Shown here one piece after another: positions 1-59,850 of a stretch of DNA of 64,000 bases; the first letter of the stretch is position 1; each line of letters starts with the position of its first letter. A program made the translations under genes and the position numbers. Origin of the DNA: Maniola hyperantus (lineage: Eukaryota > Arthropoda > Insecta > Lepidoptera > Nymphalidae). Below the pieces are notes generated by a model that ran no database searches, was not told the DNA's origin, and saw only the letters and a list, made by a program, of their open reading frames with translations. The DNA lies in contig NC_048554.1 in NCBI RefSeq assembly GCF_902806685.2, positions 3,906,001-3,970,000 of the forward strand, given 5' to 3'.

Positions 1-185
1 GTGAAATAAATATACGTAACACGCAAAGACTTGCTTAAAGGGATCCTATATGACTAACGACTTCAACCCAAATTTATTTTTGCAACGATCACTTTGTTAT
101 AAGTCTTACTTAATAACTTATTCAATTTATAAAGAGAAAACGATATTTTTTTACGTTTACTATGAGTTTTTAGATATATATAAAA

Positions 186-404
186 ACTAGCTTATGCTCG
201 TGACTTCGCCCGCGTGGACTTCATAAATTTCAAACCTCCATTTAACCCACTCAGGGGTGGAATTTCAAAAAATCCTTTCCTAGTGGATACCTTCTCTTTA
301 CCTACAAAGAACACACCCACCAAATTTCATGTATCTAGGACCAGCTGTTTAGGCTGTGCGTTGATATATAAGTTAGTCAGGACTCTAAATTTTATATATA
401 TTAT
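186..404 (-). mobile_element. Helitron-like non-autonomous repeat, family M copy 1
   Basis: The left edge reads ACTAGCTTATGCTCGTGACT and continues through the GACTTCGCCCGCGTGGACT core to a GCTGTGCGTTGATA segment. The same order recurs at 9749-9990, 40679-40906, 46399-46612 and 58266-58460. Minus is assigned because the CTAGT end, which resembles a Helitron 3' end, lies on the left. This copy is diverged. Family naming is inference. Confidence 0.6.
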
Positions 405-904
405 GGATACTACGTTAGTCCCCGCGTGACATAGGGATGACATTTCTTTGTTTACATATTTAATGACGTCACATCATGGCTGACAGCGTTTTCTGCGTTT
501 CAAATAAAAATAAAAACTGTATTTTTTTTAATTGGATTTATATATCCATCCTGCGTTTTTAATAATTGTTATTGATATATTTCGTTGTCTTAAGCAAAAT
601 ACTATAATAAATAATCATTTATTGGACGAAATTAGATATGAGTCAAGTAGCCTATTAGTTTATCAGTTACAGTTCCGCTTCCCGCGCTGTAAGTCATACG
701 CACCCCCTCCACTGACAGTTGTCCTTTTTACCTGAATGACGCTATCTAAAACTGTCTTATTTTTAATTGTTTCAGTTTATATAGCTCAAATATACACCAC
801 AATAATAATTAAATTACTATAAAAAAATTCAGAGTGAATACAGGAATATTTTTTTGTATTAAATGCGTAATCAGATATTTTTGTTATTTTATCAAATCAA
901 AATC

Positions 905-1025
905 AATATTTATTAGTGTCGTGTAGAACAACTAGTGCCTCTTATGCTACGTCTGTCACTTTACCACCACATCCATCGGTTCGCTGTGAAGTTTCTAGAG
1001 CTGGCAAGAAACTCAGCAGTTGTTC
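905..1025. repeat. LINE 3'-tail-like fragment
   Basis: Contains GCTGGCAAGAAACTCAGCAG and a CTAGTGCCTCTTATGCTACG segment. The inverse of both occurs at 15540-15665, where the sequence runs into an AATAAATAAA-type tail. This pattern resembles the 3' ends of lepidopteran non-LTR retrotransposons, but no coding part is attached. Confidence 0.45.
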
Positions 1026-1030
1026 TTTTC

Positions 1031-1086
1031 TTTAACAATGTTGTTAAATTTAACAATGTTGTTAAATTTAACAATGTTGTTAAAGT
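1031..1086. repeat. Short tandem repeat, 18-bp unit x3
   Basis: The unit AACAATGTTGTTAAATTT is repeated about three times without visible change. Each unit contains the small palindrome AACAATGTTGTT, so the array is also self-complementary. Confidence 0.85.
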
Positions 1087-1333
1087 TTGTTTTGTATTTA
1101 AAATATGAATAAATGTGTGGACACACGAAACTTACGCTACAAATAACGAAACGGGACGTCAACGTCGCGTGTAAACATGTAGGTACGCTAACAATTTTTT
1201 ACCAATATTTGCTATTTTTTATGGATATTTTAGAGCACTAAATTAATTTTAAACTGCATTTAAACGTGTCAAGTATCAAATTCTGATTACTTAGCAGATT
1301 TTTTATGGTAATTAAATTTTAGTGGTGTCTACC

Positions 1334-1398
1334 TAAAAAATGAAATATACTTTTGATTCTTAATAAAATTAAGAATCAAAAGTATATTTCATTTTTTA
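1334..1398. repeat. Perfect inverted repeat, 30-bp arms, 5-nt loop
   Basis: Left arm 1334-1363 and right arm 1369-1398 are exact reverse complements; the loop is TAAAA at 1364-1368. The arms are AT-rich, from TAAAAAATGAAATATAC to TTGATTCTTAA. No coding context is visible. Confidence 0.9.
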
Positions 1399-2009
1399 CT
1401 ATAGACTAGCTAATGCCCTGCATGCGTAGCAGTGCGATTCGCGCGCCAACTATTGTACATTGATGGTACTAAGTCAACCTACACGCAAGTGCCGACAGCG
1501 ACTATACAAAGTGTCAACTGAATTGGGCGAACGATGCGTGAACGAATAACGAACAGACAGACATATTATGGATTTAAGGAAAGTATATTACATTATATAA
1601 TTAAATGACTTTTGTGGTTGGTTCTTTTTACAAAAAAAAATGTAATAAGTATTGATATATTTTGTTATCATTATAAAATATAAATATTTTTGAAATGTAG
1701 TCACGCTGTATAAAAAGTCATATAAAGAACTATGTAAAGATGGAAATCATTTAAAAATAAAATATTTTCTATTGGTCCTGCTACAAAGCACATGAAATGT
1801 TTTTGTATTTTAAATAATAATAATAATTAAACACATTGCTTTGGCATTCTAAAATAATTATTGTAAGTATGTAGTTATTTTTATATATTGAAAAAAGGCG
1901 CTAGTGTTGCTTGAATTGCATTCCTTGTTTATTATACGCTTTGTTGTAAAAAATTAAAAAAAAACTACAATCAATTTTTTAACTAAAAACGAAGAATTAG
2001 CTTTTGGGT

Positions 2010-2130
2010 CCTGAGGCTAAGATCTATAAAGCATACGTTGACTTTGTCAGACTTTACTTAAAACGAAATAGAGTCATAAATTTGTCTCGATTTAATTCTA
2101 AGTCAGAGTGAACTATTTAAGTTCAGTTGC
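2010..2130. repeat. MITE family A fragment
   Basis: Starts GCTAAGATCTATAAAGCATA and includes a diverged AAACGAAATAGAGTC segment. It matches in order the better copies at 12664-12800 and 49270-49385. A further piece (GTCTCGTTTTAACTCTGAG) lies at 2520-2560. Confidence 0.45.
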
Positions 2131-2345
2131 ATGACAGGAGGTTAAAGTTACGTTATGATTACCGACTTACGTTTATGAAAAGTTTTAACAGCGCCAACTG
2201 GGACTAACGTCATGAAATTTGGTAGACACGTTCTGTAAAATAATATCTGTGTATGTGGTTTCCCTAAAATAGGTATATCTAGTTTTAATGTTACACGGAT
2301 TACTACGAATAAACTACTCTTAAACTTTGACCACCATTAAAAAAA

Positions 2346-2445
2346 CAAAGTGGGTTGCACAAGTCTAAATTGGTGCCTCTATGATTAAGGTTAAAGAGAT
2401 GGTGTAAAGTTAACAAATCCTGACTTGTGCAACCCATTTTGGTTT
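2346..2445. repeat. Small inverted-repeat element
   Basis: The 15-bp arms TGGGTTGCACAAGTC (2351-2365) and GACTTGTGCAACCCA (2422-2436) are exact inverses around a 56-nt spacer. Confidence 0.7.
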
Positions 2446-2595
2446 CCTTGACGGTTAAAAGTTAGCCTTTAACTGCCTATCATGCAGTTAAAATGATATA
2501 GTTGGCGCAGACACAAACCTGTCTCGTTTTAACTCTGAGTAAAGTCTGAGCAAAGTTTTAGTACACTCTATACATATTTCGGTCTTAGTGTAAGT

Positions 2596-2815
2596 TCTCA
2601 AGTTAAAAACGTGACACTGTAGGGCGATTGTCTAAAACCTGCATCAATCATTATTACAATCTCAATTGTTCTGATTGGCTGAATTTGTGCGATTCTTGTT
2701 GCAACAATGCATTGTGGCCAATAGTGAGCGAGCCTTAACCAATCAGAGAGGATTGCGATCGTGACATTGTAGCTCTCAAACAACCGCGGTAGGGCCACTG
2801 GATAGCCAACACTCG
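2596..2815 (-). mobile_element. MITE family P, copy 1
   Basis: About 190 bp including GATTGTCTAAAACCTGCATC and GATTCTTGTTGCAACAATGC. The reverse complement of the whole block is found at 6840-7030, just inside fz4 intron 1, so two copies in opposite orientation flank the promoter and exon 1. A short open frame inside is a by-product of the repeat. Orientation is arbitrary. Confidence 0.7.
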
Positions 2816-3800
2816 TGTCACATTAGTTTACTTGCAAAGTTACACTATTCAATGACTGATTACTGAAACACTATTGAATTATTAAGGGTACCTTAAATAT
2901 TAAGAGACTTTATGACGTTTAACCACTGTTTGACACATGTGGCTAATTCTGTTGTACACAATATATACACTTAACTTAAACTGATTTTGGATTTAGCTTA
3001 GATATTGTGGACACCAGAATTAGCTAAGTATACCATACGTATTTAAGATGTCATCAAAGAATTTAAAGTGATTTTCAGTATTCGGGCCCTTGTAAATGTT
3101 TAAGATGGAAAGACTTAAGATTTTGAGACGTGGTTTACATGTGATTTGTATGTAGATAGGTGCAGTTTGACGTCATTGCCAATATAAAAAATCTAAATTA
3201 AAAATTAAGCACAACATCTGGCAACTATTTTCGCTGATATACTATTCAGCTAGCAGTATCCCTGTTCCCTAGTAAGAGTTTGCCAATGTCGAAAAGTTTG
3301 AAGGTTTGATATTATGTGGCTGATTCTATTGTACATCATCTCTATGTAAACTTAACTAAATAAACAAGTCTAAATTTAGTTCTATCCTTTTCCACAGAAA
3401 GTATTATGAAAAGGATAGCAATAGATTAGGATCTTTCAATCTAGTTTAGAGATTCTTGCAACAGAATAGGCCAAATTATTATAATTAAAAGAACATTTCG
3501 TATTTATGTTAAAGTCGTACATTCTGTACCACAGATTTTGTAGATAATATGAAAGAACTCGATAACGTTGATAGTTTTCGAAAAACTGAAAAAACTCGTA
3601 CTAGGGATACAGATGTTACAAGTGAAATAAAAATAATGTTAATAATAATATAGTGAAACAAAGTGTGAAACTACTTGTATAGTATTAAGATTATTGTGAA
3701 TGTATTTATCTTTTATTTTAGTCGTATTATAAGAATATCATTCTCTAAAAGATTTATCGAAAGGCATGTAAATAAATTTGTTTGGTTCCATTGCGTATAA

Positions 3801-3987
3801 ATACAGTAGCCGGCAAGAAACATTGTACATCGACCTTTAGAATGAGATTTCAGCTTTGTAGATCGTCGTCTCTGTCACTCACACGTATGTGACATTTTGG
3901 CGGTCTCAACGACAGAGACTACGCTCTATGAAACCACTATCTCTTTCTAAAGGTCGATGTACAATATTTCCTGCCGGGTACCGTATA
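3801..3987. mobile_element. Hairpin MITE family H, copy 1
   Basis: The ends pair: ACATTGTACATCGACCTTTA on the left against AAAGGTCGATGTACAATATT on the right, with the whole element folding on itself. Related copies lie at 7702-7883, 31531-31710, 56592-56773 and, more diverged, 56881-57098. Confidence 0.75.
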
Positions 3988-4202
3988 TTCTTTATGTACT
4001 AAGCTGTATGACTTCACAAATCTGTATTTCGGTCCAATTTTTTGTAAAACTAATATTGTTCACCATTATATTTACTTATTTATGTTAAACTATACAGTAA
4101 TGCATATTATTGTAGTAAATTATGTACAATAAAATAATATCAAAATCATCCCTCTTTTGATTTTACTTTTACACTAAGTTATACCTACTCTCTAACCTGC
4201 AG

Positions 4203-4738
4203 GGTTAGCATAGCATGGGCGGGGATATAATTTTCTCCCCGGGGAAAGGATAAAATCTTTATCCCCTCCGACAGCTTTATCCACTCTCCGAGCATGGGCT
4301 CACGGGTGGATATAATTATCCACAGTGAATAAAACGGGGGACTTTCGGTTTTTGGATCTTTTCCTTTACCTTTATTGGGTTAATGGTAATTGGTATTTGG
4401 GACCTATGTTGGGTTTATGTTGGGGTTCCCAACCATATTCCAAACATAACCCAAACACAACCCAAACATAACACAAACACAACCCAAACATAACCCAAAC
4501 ACAACCCAAACATAACCTAAACCCAACAGGTACCGCGAGACATGTTTTGATTTTTTAAGTTCTATGAGAATAAACTTAAACCCACGTCTAATGTCGAGGA
4601 TAAAATTGTCCCCGAATTAGGGATAAACTTCTCCTCTCCCCTGTTGCCGTGCTTTGAGAGGTGGACAAGTAAATTTTATCCCTCGTCAGTGGATATAATT
4701 GGGGGATAAAATTTTTGTCTCCTGCCCATGCTAGGGGG
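4203..4738. mobile_element. Inverted-repeat element with internal minisatellite
   Basis: The left end carries TAGCATGGGCGGGGATATAA and the right end the inverse-like GGATAAAATTTTTGTCTCC followed by TGCCCATGCTA. Internal blocks such as GGATAAAATTGTCCCC recur in both orientations. The middle (4431-4530) is a minisatellite. Superfamily unknown. Confidence 0.5.
4431..4530. repeat. Minisatellite of AACCCAAACATAACCCAAAC type
   Basis: Roughly five units alternate AAACATAACCC and AAACACAACCC. The units differ by one or two bases. It lies inside the inverted-repeat element at 4203-4738. There are no unique spacers, so it is not a CRISPR. Confidence 0.85.
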
Positions 4739-5179
4739 GCTGTATTATAAATTCAATAAATTCTGTAATATTTTCATCCTTAACTGTAGATGTCGTAATC
4801 TGCTTACTATCGTTATTATCGAAAAATCGATATTTCGATAAATCTAAAGATAAATATCAGCCGTGATGATAAAGCTGTGTACACAATCGTGTTTATATCA
4901 ATGGATTTAGATTTGTAGCTATTCTATTATTTATAATTTAACAAACGTGCATTTTTAAGCTTTTATGATATAACATCCATTTCGTCTTTTCTAAAAATGC
5001 ATCTATCTAAGTCGAAAAGGATTAGCAAACCGGTTCTATACAGTAGAAATATCCGAAGAGACTACCTAGTAGGATTAATTTTGTACTAACGAGTATTGAG
5101 TCTTTAAAAAAATATTGAGGTCTGTGGTATAGGTACATTTCAAAACTCGAACTCAAATCATTCAGATTGGGTATTATTG

Positions 5180-5315
5180 TACTTATACATTTTCTGATGG
5201 TCAATTGCTGAGTTTGCAATACAATGCAATACAAATACTTAAAACTAATGCTACGAGCGTTCCAAACGCGCCCAGGTCTGAGAAGAGCCCACAACAAACT
5301 CGGCCGGGTTTCCTC
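5180..5315 (+). repeat. Dispersed repeat with CAAACGCGCCCAGGTCTGAG core
   Basis: The core TTCCAAACGCGCCCAGGTCT is followed by GAGAAGAGCCCACAA. It recurs at 48188-48330 and, shorter, at 39590-39650. In the 48-kb copy it lies just behind a LINE reverse-transcriptase remnant, so a LINE 3' region is the likely origin. Confidence 0.5.
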
Positions 5316-5419
5316 GAATAAGTAGGTAGGTACTGCAAAGGTGTAAAGGTTCAGTTTATCAATGTAACACACAGTATGTCTGTAGCTTTATCACACGATA
5401 ACAAGTATCGAATAAGCCC

Positions 5420-5730
5420 CGAGGATGGATTATGGAAGGACAGCTCGGTTAACGAGACTCGCGCCGCTCCGGACAGCGACCGCACGGCTCCTCACTAATT
5501 TCCCTCCCTTTCCTTCACTTCTGATACTATCGCGCATACATACCTGCCGACTTTTTGTTTGTGTTGGAAGCTTCGCCCCGCGGAGCGCCCGCCGCCCGGC
5601 CTCGTCTGCACAACGTCTCGAGACGCGCTGCGAAGCGCACTTGCGTTTCGCCGAAACCACCGCGCGCGTAAACATTCACGATACAATGAAAACATTGTTG
5701 TGAGTTTGTGACTCCGTGCAATCATCAACA
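5420..5730 (+). promoter_or_regulatory. CpG-rich promoter / 5' UTR of fz4
   Basis: This stretch is rich in CpG and G+C, in sharp contrast to the AT-rich DNA on its left, and runs straight into the fz4 start. It holds a five-codon upstream ORF (ATG 5686, stop ending 5703) 27 nt before the main ATG. I see no convincing TATA box. Because both strands are stop-poor here through base composition, several overlapping open frames occur and are not taken as genes. Confidence 0.55.
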
Positions 5731-56231
<50,501 letters not shown>

Positions 56232-56442
56232 CCGAGTCATACGAAGTGGTTCCTGATATAAGACTGTTTATATACAGATGCAAGTCTGTTAGGTATGCAT
56301 TTATAATTGCCAGTTTAAGTCTGACGTCATTAGAACATAATGCAGATGATACGAGTGCCATTAACAAGAATTTGAATTACAAATGTGTAAATATGTTACA
56401 GTGTGTTAATGATTAGGTATAGAAAGCCAATCCAGGCAATAA

Positions 56443-56515
56443 TGGTTTAACCGTAGATTAAGGATTGGTCTTCGGAGCGTAGCGGAAACCAATCCTTAAT
56501 CTAAGGGTTTAACCA
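56443..56515 (+). repeat. Imperfect hairpin in the fz4 3' UTR region
   Basis: 56443-56469 (TGGTTTAACCGTAGATTAAG...) pairs with 56488-56515 over about 27 bp with a bulge and two mismatches; the loop is 18 nt. Size and imperfect pairing resemble a small pre-miRNA, but a mini-MITE is equally possible. Confidence 0.7.
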
Positions 56516-56591
56516 AATCTTGAAAAAGTTGAGGCAAAATACTTAGGTTAGTATAAAAGGTACCTACCTACCTACTATGTTAAAGTATCGG

Positions 56592-56773
56592 TACAGTACG
56601 CGGCACTAAATATTGCACATCAACTTTAAAAAGAGATTTCGGCTTCTCATACCTGTGTGACGTTTTATCGATCTCAACGACAATCTTCTGTAACGACAGA
56701 GACAATTACGCTCTACGAAACCGTTATCTCATTCTAAAATTCGATGTGCAATATTTTCTGTCGGGTACTGTAT
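56592..56773. mobile_element. Hairpin MITE family H, copy 4
   Basis: GGTACAGTACGCGGCACTAA ... TTTCTGTCGGGTACTGTA with internal pairing of CGTTTTATCGATCTCAACGA-type segments. Confidence 0.8.
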
Positions 56774-56880
56774 CTCAAATTAAATCACTAAACGAATAGG
56801 ATGTGTCTCCAACTCCATGTGTTGTTACTTGTTACAGCTTTTGGTCAACCATGTACCCAGCAATATAGATTTTAGAATAT

Positions 56881-57098
56881 AGGGTACAGCGAGCTATAAA
56901 AAGAGATAATCGGCAGCTTCGGCTTCTTAGAGCATTGTCATTTGTCTCTGTCGTTGAGACTGACAATTCAGCGAACAAAACGTCACTTAAGTGACAGAGG
57001 CGACCCTCTTTGAAACCATGAAACCGAAGTTTCTCTTTCTAATGCTCTGGTTGTATGTTTAGTAATGTTATCTTAAATTGCCGGGTGCCGGGTACTTT
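56881..57098. mobile_element. Hairpin MITE family H-related, copy 5
   Basis: AGGGTACAGCGAGCTATAAA, CATTGTCATTTGTCTCTGTC, CACTTAAGTGACAG and the end GCCGGGTGCCGGGTACTTTA. More diverged and longer than the others; it lies 108 bp after copy 4. Confidence 0.6.
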
Positions 57099-57310
57099 AT
57101 GTGTCTATAAGTTGCTTGATTTATATTTTATTAGAGCACTAAAGTCAGAGAGTAACAAGTTTAGTCTCTAATCCTACGAAATTCACAATTATCAAAGTGT
57201 ATCAAAGATATTTTAAATTAATAATGATTAATGATACCTATGTATTTCGCCAATTAATACATCTTGACCTCGCAGTTATGAAAATATTTTTTTGATTTTG
57301 AGATTTTGTA

Positions 57311-57316
57311 AATAAA
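57311..57316 (+). terminator. Candidate poly(A) signal AATAAA for fz4
   Basis: First clear AATAAA I could find on the + strand after the fz4 stop (GTAAATAAACTAG). It lies 1.08 kb downstream, behind two MITEs, so an earlier variant signal is possible. Confidence 0.25.
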
Positions 57317-57963
57317 CTAGTTATAGTTCGTACAAAATGACTCCTCACGGGCCATTTTAACTGTATGGGTCAACTGTCATGTCAAAAATACGGTTTTTTT
57401 AAACAAGGACTAAATCCAAAAATCGAGCAAAAATCGTACTTTTGGCATCAAAATTGACACAAGGCCCGTTGCATTTGTAATTTTCCCGGGATAAATGGAT
57501 TTTTCTCGATTTTTCGAAGCGTAGGTATAATATGTATGTGGCACAATTTGAAACATCTATTGTCACAATATTTTTACGCGGCAAAATTTACTAAGCATAG
57601 ACAAAAATTATATAGGTATTTTCCATAGAGATATTTTCCGCGCCTCCGAACCTTCTTTATGAAAATTATAAGAACAAGCCCAAAGAGGCTATAGCTGTTA
57701 ATGAACTATGAACCAGGACAGTTCAACCTTTTTTACAACTATTAATATTGCATTAGCTTTATTGTGGCTTTATTCTAATTAAAGTTATACCTGTTTCATA
57801 ATTATTACTAGCTATAAATTTTACAATTACTGATGTCAAATTAGACTAAATTGACTCTCTTGTAATACATATGTTTTATAACTCTAACGCACTGATTAAA
57901 ATAAATTAAGTAGGTATAAAATAACTTTGATGTTAGTACCTATATTTATAAAACATTATTATT

Positions 57964-58204
57964 AATAATAGTCCAGACAATTGAGCTCAAAAAATGAGGT
58001 AAGTTTGCATTAATTCGCATAGAGCTGAAAATTTGCACGAATGTTTGAAACGCCATTGTAAATGAAATGTGAAAAGTCCCATCGATCCGACATTTGCAAA
58101 AAAGATATTCACGGTCAAAGTTTAATGGTGTTCCGAACATTCGTTCAAATTTTCAGCTCTATGCGAATTAATGTAACCTTGAATATCTAACTTGACTGGA
58201 CTGT
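57964..58204. mobile_element. MITE with about 38-bp internal inverted repeats
   Basis: AGTCCAGACAATTGAG and TTGACTGGACTG mark the ends; CATTAATTCGCATAGAGCTG pairs with CAGCTCTATGCGAATTAATG, extending through AAAATTT and AACATTCG. Confidence 0.75.
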
Positions 58205-58265
58205 AAATTATGTATATAGCACGTAAAAATCAAAGCATTTTTAAAATAAAATACTAGCGATATCG

Positions 58266-58460
58266 ATATTATGCTCGCGACTTCGTCCGCGTGGACTACA
58301 CAAATTTCAAATCCCTATTTCACCCCCTTAGGAATTGAATTTTCAAAAATCCTTTATTAGCGGATGCCTACTCATAACAGCTTTCAGCCCGAGCCGTCCA
58401 GTAGTTGGAGCTGTGCATTGATAGATCAGTCAGTCACCTTTTCCTTTTATATATTTAGAT
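58266..58460 (-). mobile_element. Helitron-like repeat, family M copy 5
   Basis: ATTATGCTCGCGACTTCGTC ... TTTCACCCCCTTAGGAATTG ... GCTGTGCATTGATAGATCAG ... TATATATTTAGAT. The ACTAG end has been lost. Confidence 0.8.
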
Positions 58461-58800
58461 TATTAAGAATGCTTTGATAATAATTAATTGTATATAATTT
58501 AATTGTAAATAATATTATGTAGTTAGGTATTTGGTTGTAATTTTCTTGTAAATAACAATAATTAAATATTACCTAATACTTACCTAATATAAAAATGATC
58601 TTTTATTTTATTCATACCTACTTACCTACCTCCTTCCATACCAAGTTCTACATTATGTCAACTCAGTGTTCTATGTTTCTCATACGAGTAAAGTACCTAG
58701 GTACCTCTCCTTTCCTACTCAACTAGAAATCGCATTTTGAAAATTATTATAATTTTTTTATTAAATAACCGACTTCCAAAACCTCTAGTTACAAAGTAAA

Positions 58801-58937
58801 AAACTTTTGATTCTACATGTGTAAGTAACTAACATGAAGTCGGGCGAGCATAATAAAAGAAATAAAAGTATAATATAACAAAGCGTTAAGCTCGCCCGAC
58901 TTTAACATAGTTACATACACGTGTAGAAACAAAAGTT
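58801..58937. mobile_element. Inverted-repeat element (GAAGTCGGGCGAGC)
   Basis: Left 58801-58849 (AAACTTTTGATTCTACATGT ... GAAGTCGGGCGAGC) and right 58890-58937 (GCTCGCCCGACTT ... GTGTAGAAACAAAAGTT) are imperfect inverses. AACCGACTTCC motifs flank both sides, typical of a common lepidopteran dispersed repeat. Confidence 0.7.
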
Positions 58938-59639
58938 ATTTTTAACCGACTTCCTAAAAGGAGGTGGTTGAGAATTTAGCCGTTTTTTTCGACTTTTTTT
59001 AATGTTTAAAATAATGGACCGATTTGCAAAATTTTTTAAACAACAGGATGTTTCGGTGGTGGTCCCATAAAAATTTCTGGATCCAACTCCTCAATCCTGT
59101 TGCTACAGGGGGGTTAAGCTTTTTAGTGTAAGTAGTCATTATCAATTCACCAACAAAACTTTAGAAAGTTTCCACACACAAAGAAATCCACACGGCTGAG
59201 GATTTCAGTACATTGCATCAGAATTAAAGAGTTGGGACTTTGAATTCAATAACAAACTCTTAGATGCTCGGCATTTGCAATATCATTTCACCAGAACAGT
59301 TCTTGAATCTCTGTTTTATGAGTGCTGTACCCATTACCATCCCCCATTGCGATCTCGACCTGTCGCGTACTATACCTATACAATCTGCGGAACGATCTTT
59401 AATGATTATCCCAAGAAAACTCCTGCCATTATATGATTCATAGAAATAGGTCATGACCCACAGCAATGAGGAATGCGACGCATAGAGAAAGAGAGAGAGA
59501 AACGAATATTTAATTTTAATAACCCATCGCGTCATCCCAAGAGTCCAGAGCGAATTTTCTCTATCTGTGCAATCTGCATAAAGCCCATAACATAGATAAC
59601 ACACTATATACAGGCCCATAAAGCTTACGTTGACATGAG

Positions 59640-59776
59640 ACATCAATGTCAAAATGTCAATTGACATTGACATTTATAATTTATAGATGGACGAGGACGA
59701 ATTGGACGCCGCGGTGGGTTTTAATTTCCAATTTCCATGAAAATAAATTAGTGTCGAACAGATTTTTGATAGAAAA
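59640..59776 (+). promoter_or_regulatory. TFAM promoter / 5' UTR with TGTCA/TGACA cluster and short ORF
   Basis: 59641-59675 carries several TGTCA/TGACA copies, including the perfect 16-bp palindrome AATGTCAATTGACATT at 59653-59668. An ATG at 59687 opens an acidic 17-codon ORF (MDEDELDAAV..., stop at 59738-59740) that would be an upstream ORF if transcription starts before it; GCG|GTGGGT at 59713/59714 could instead be a donor. TFAM's own ATG follows at 59777. Confidence 0.45.
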
Positions 59777-59850
59777 ATGTCACCACTAAATAACATTTTT
59801 CGGCTGAGCAACTGCATAGCAGGAAGTTATAAAAACGTTTTTTTAGGCAG
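59777..59850 (+). CDS. TFAM: TFAM exon 1 (presequence start)
   Basis: Codes MSPLNNIFRLSNCIAGSYKN and VFLG, then two bases of R25. Donor GGCAG|GTAAGT. The 144-bp intron that follows is the shortest in the window. Confidence 0.85.

Larger units (their letters stand above)
1..5420. other. Intergenic DNA upstream of fz4
   Basis: No convincing coding region is visible. The stretch holds a Helitron-like repeat (186-404), a LINE-tail-like fragment (905-1025), an 18-bp tandem repeat (1031-1086), a perfect 30-bp hairpin (1334-1398), pieces of MITE families (2010-2130, 2346-2445, 2596-2815, 3801-3987), an inverted-repeat element with an internal minisatellite (4203-4738) and a dispersed repeat piece (5180-5315). 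A minus-strand open frame at 5022-5372 overlaps that last repeat and shows no recognisable domain. Confidence 0.6.
56232..59640. other. fz4 3' UTR and intergenic region to TFAM
   Basis: The first 350 bp are probably 3' UTR and contain a 27-bp hairpin (56443-56515). Then come two family H MITEs, a dispersed repeat (57325-57400), a MITE with long inverted repeats (57964-58204), Helitron-like family M copy 5 (58266-58460), an inverted pair at 58801-58937 and a family F end at about 59335-59378. A 137-codon minus frame (59673-59260) is not supported. Confidence 0.6.

Noticed and set aside
4431..4530. CRISPR-like array
   Set aside because: Units are contiguous with no unique spacers, and the genome is a eukaryote's.
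5022..5372. 116-codon minus-strand gene upstream of fz4
   Set aside because: It overlaps a dispersed repeat shared with 48188-48330, and no domain is visible.
5716..5730. Start of fz4 at an upstream GTG
   Set aside because: The ATG at 5731 follows immediately, has good context and starts a normal signal peptide; GTG starts are not used this way in animals.
59260..59673. 137-codon minus-strand open frame upstream of TFAM
   Set aside because: It overlaps a family F MITE end and the TGTCA cluster, has no recognisable motif and no splice context. Kept out, though it is one of the longest unsupported frames here.
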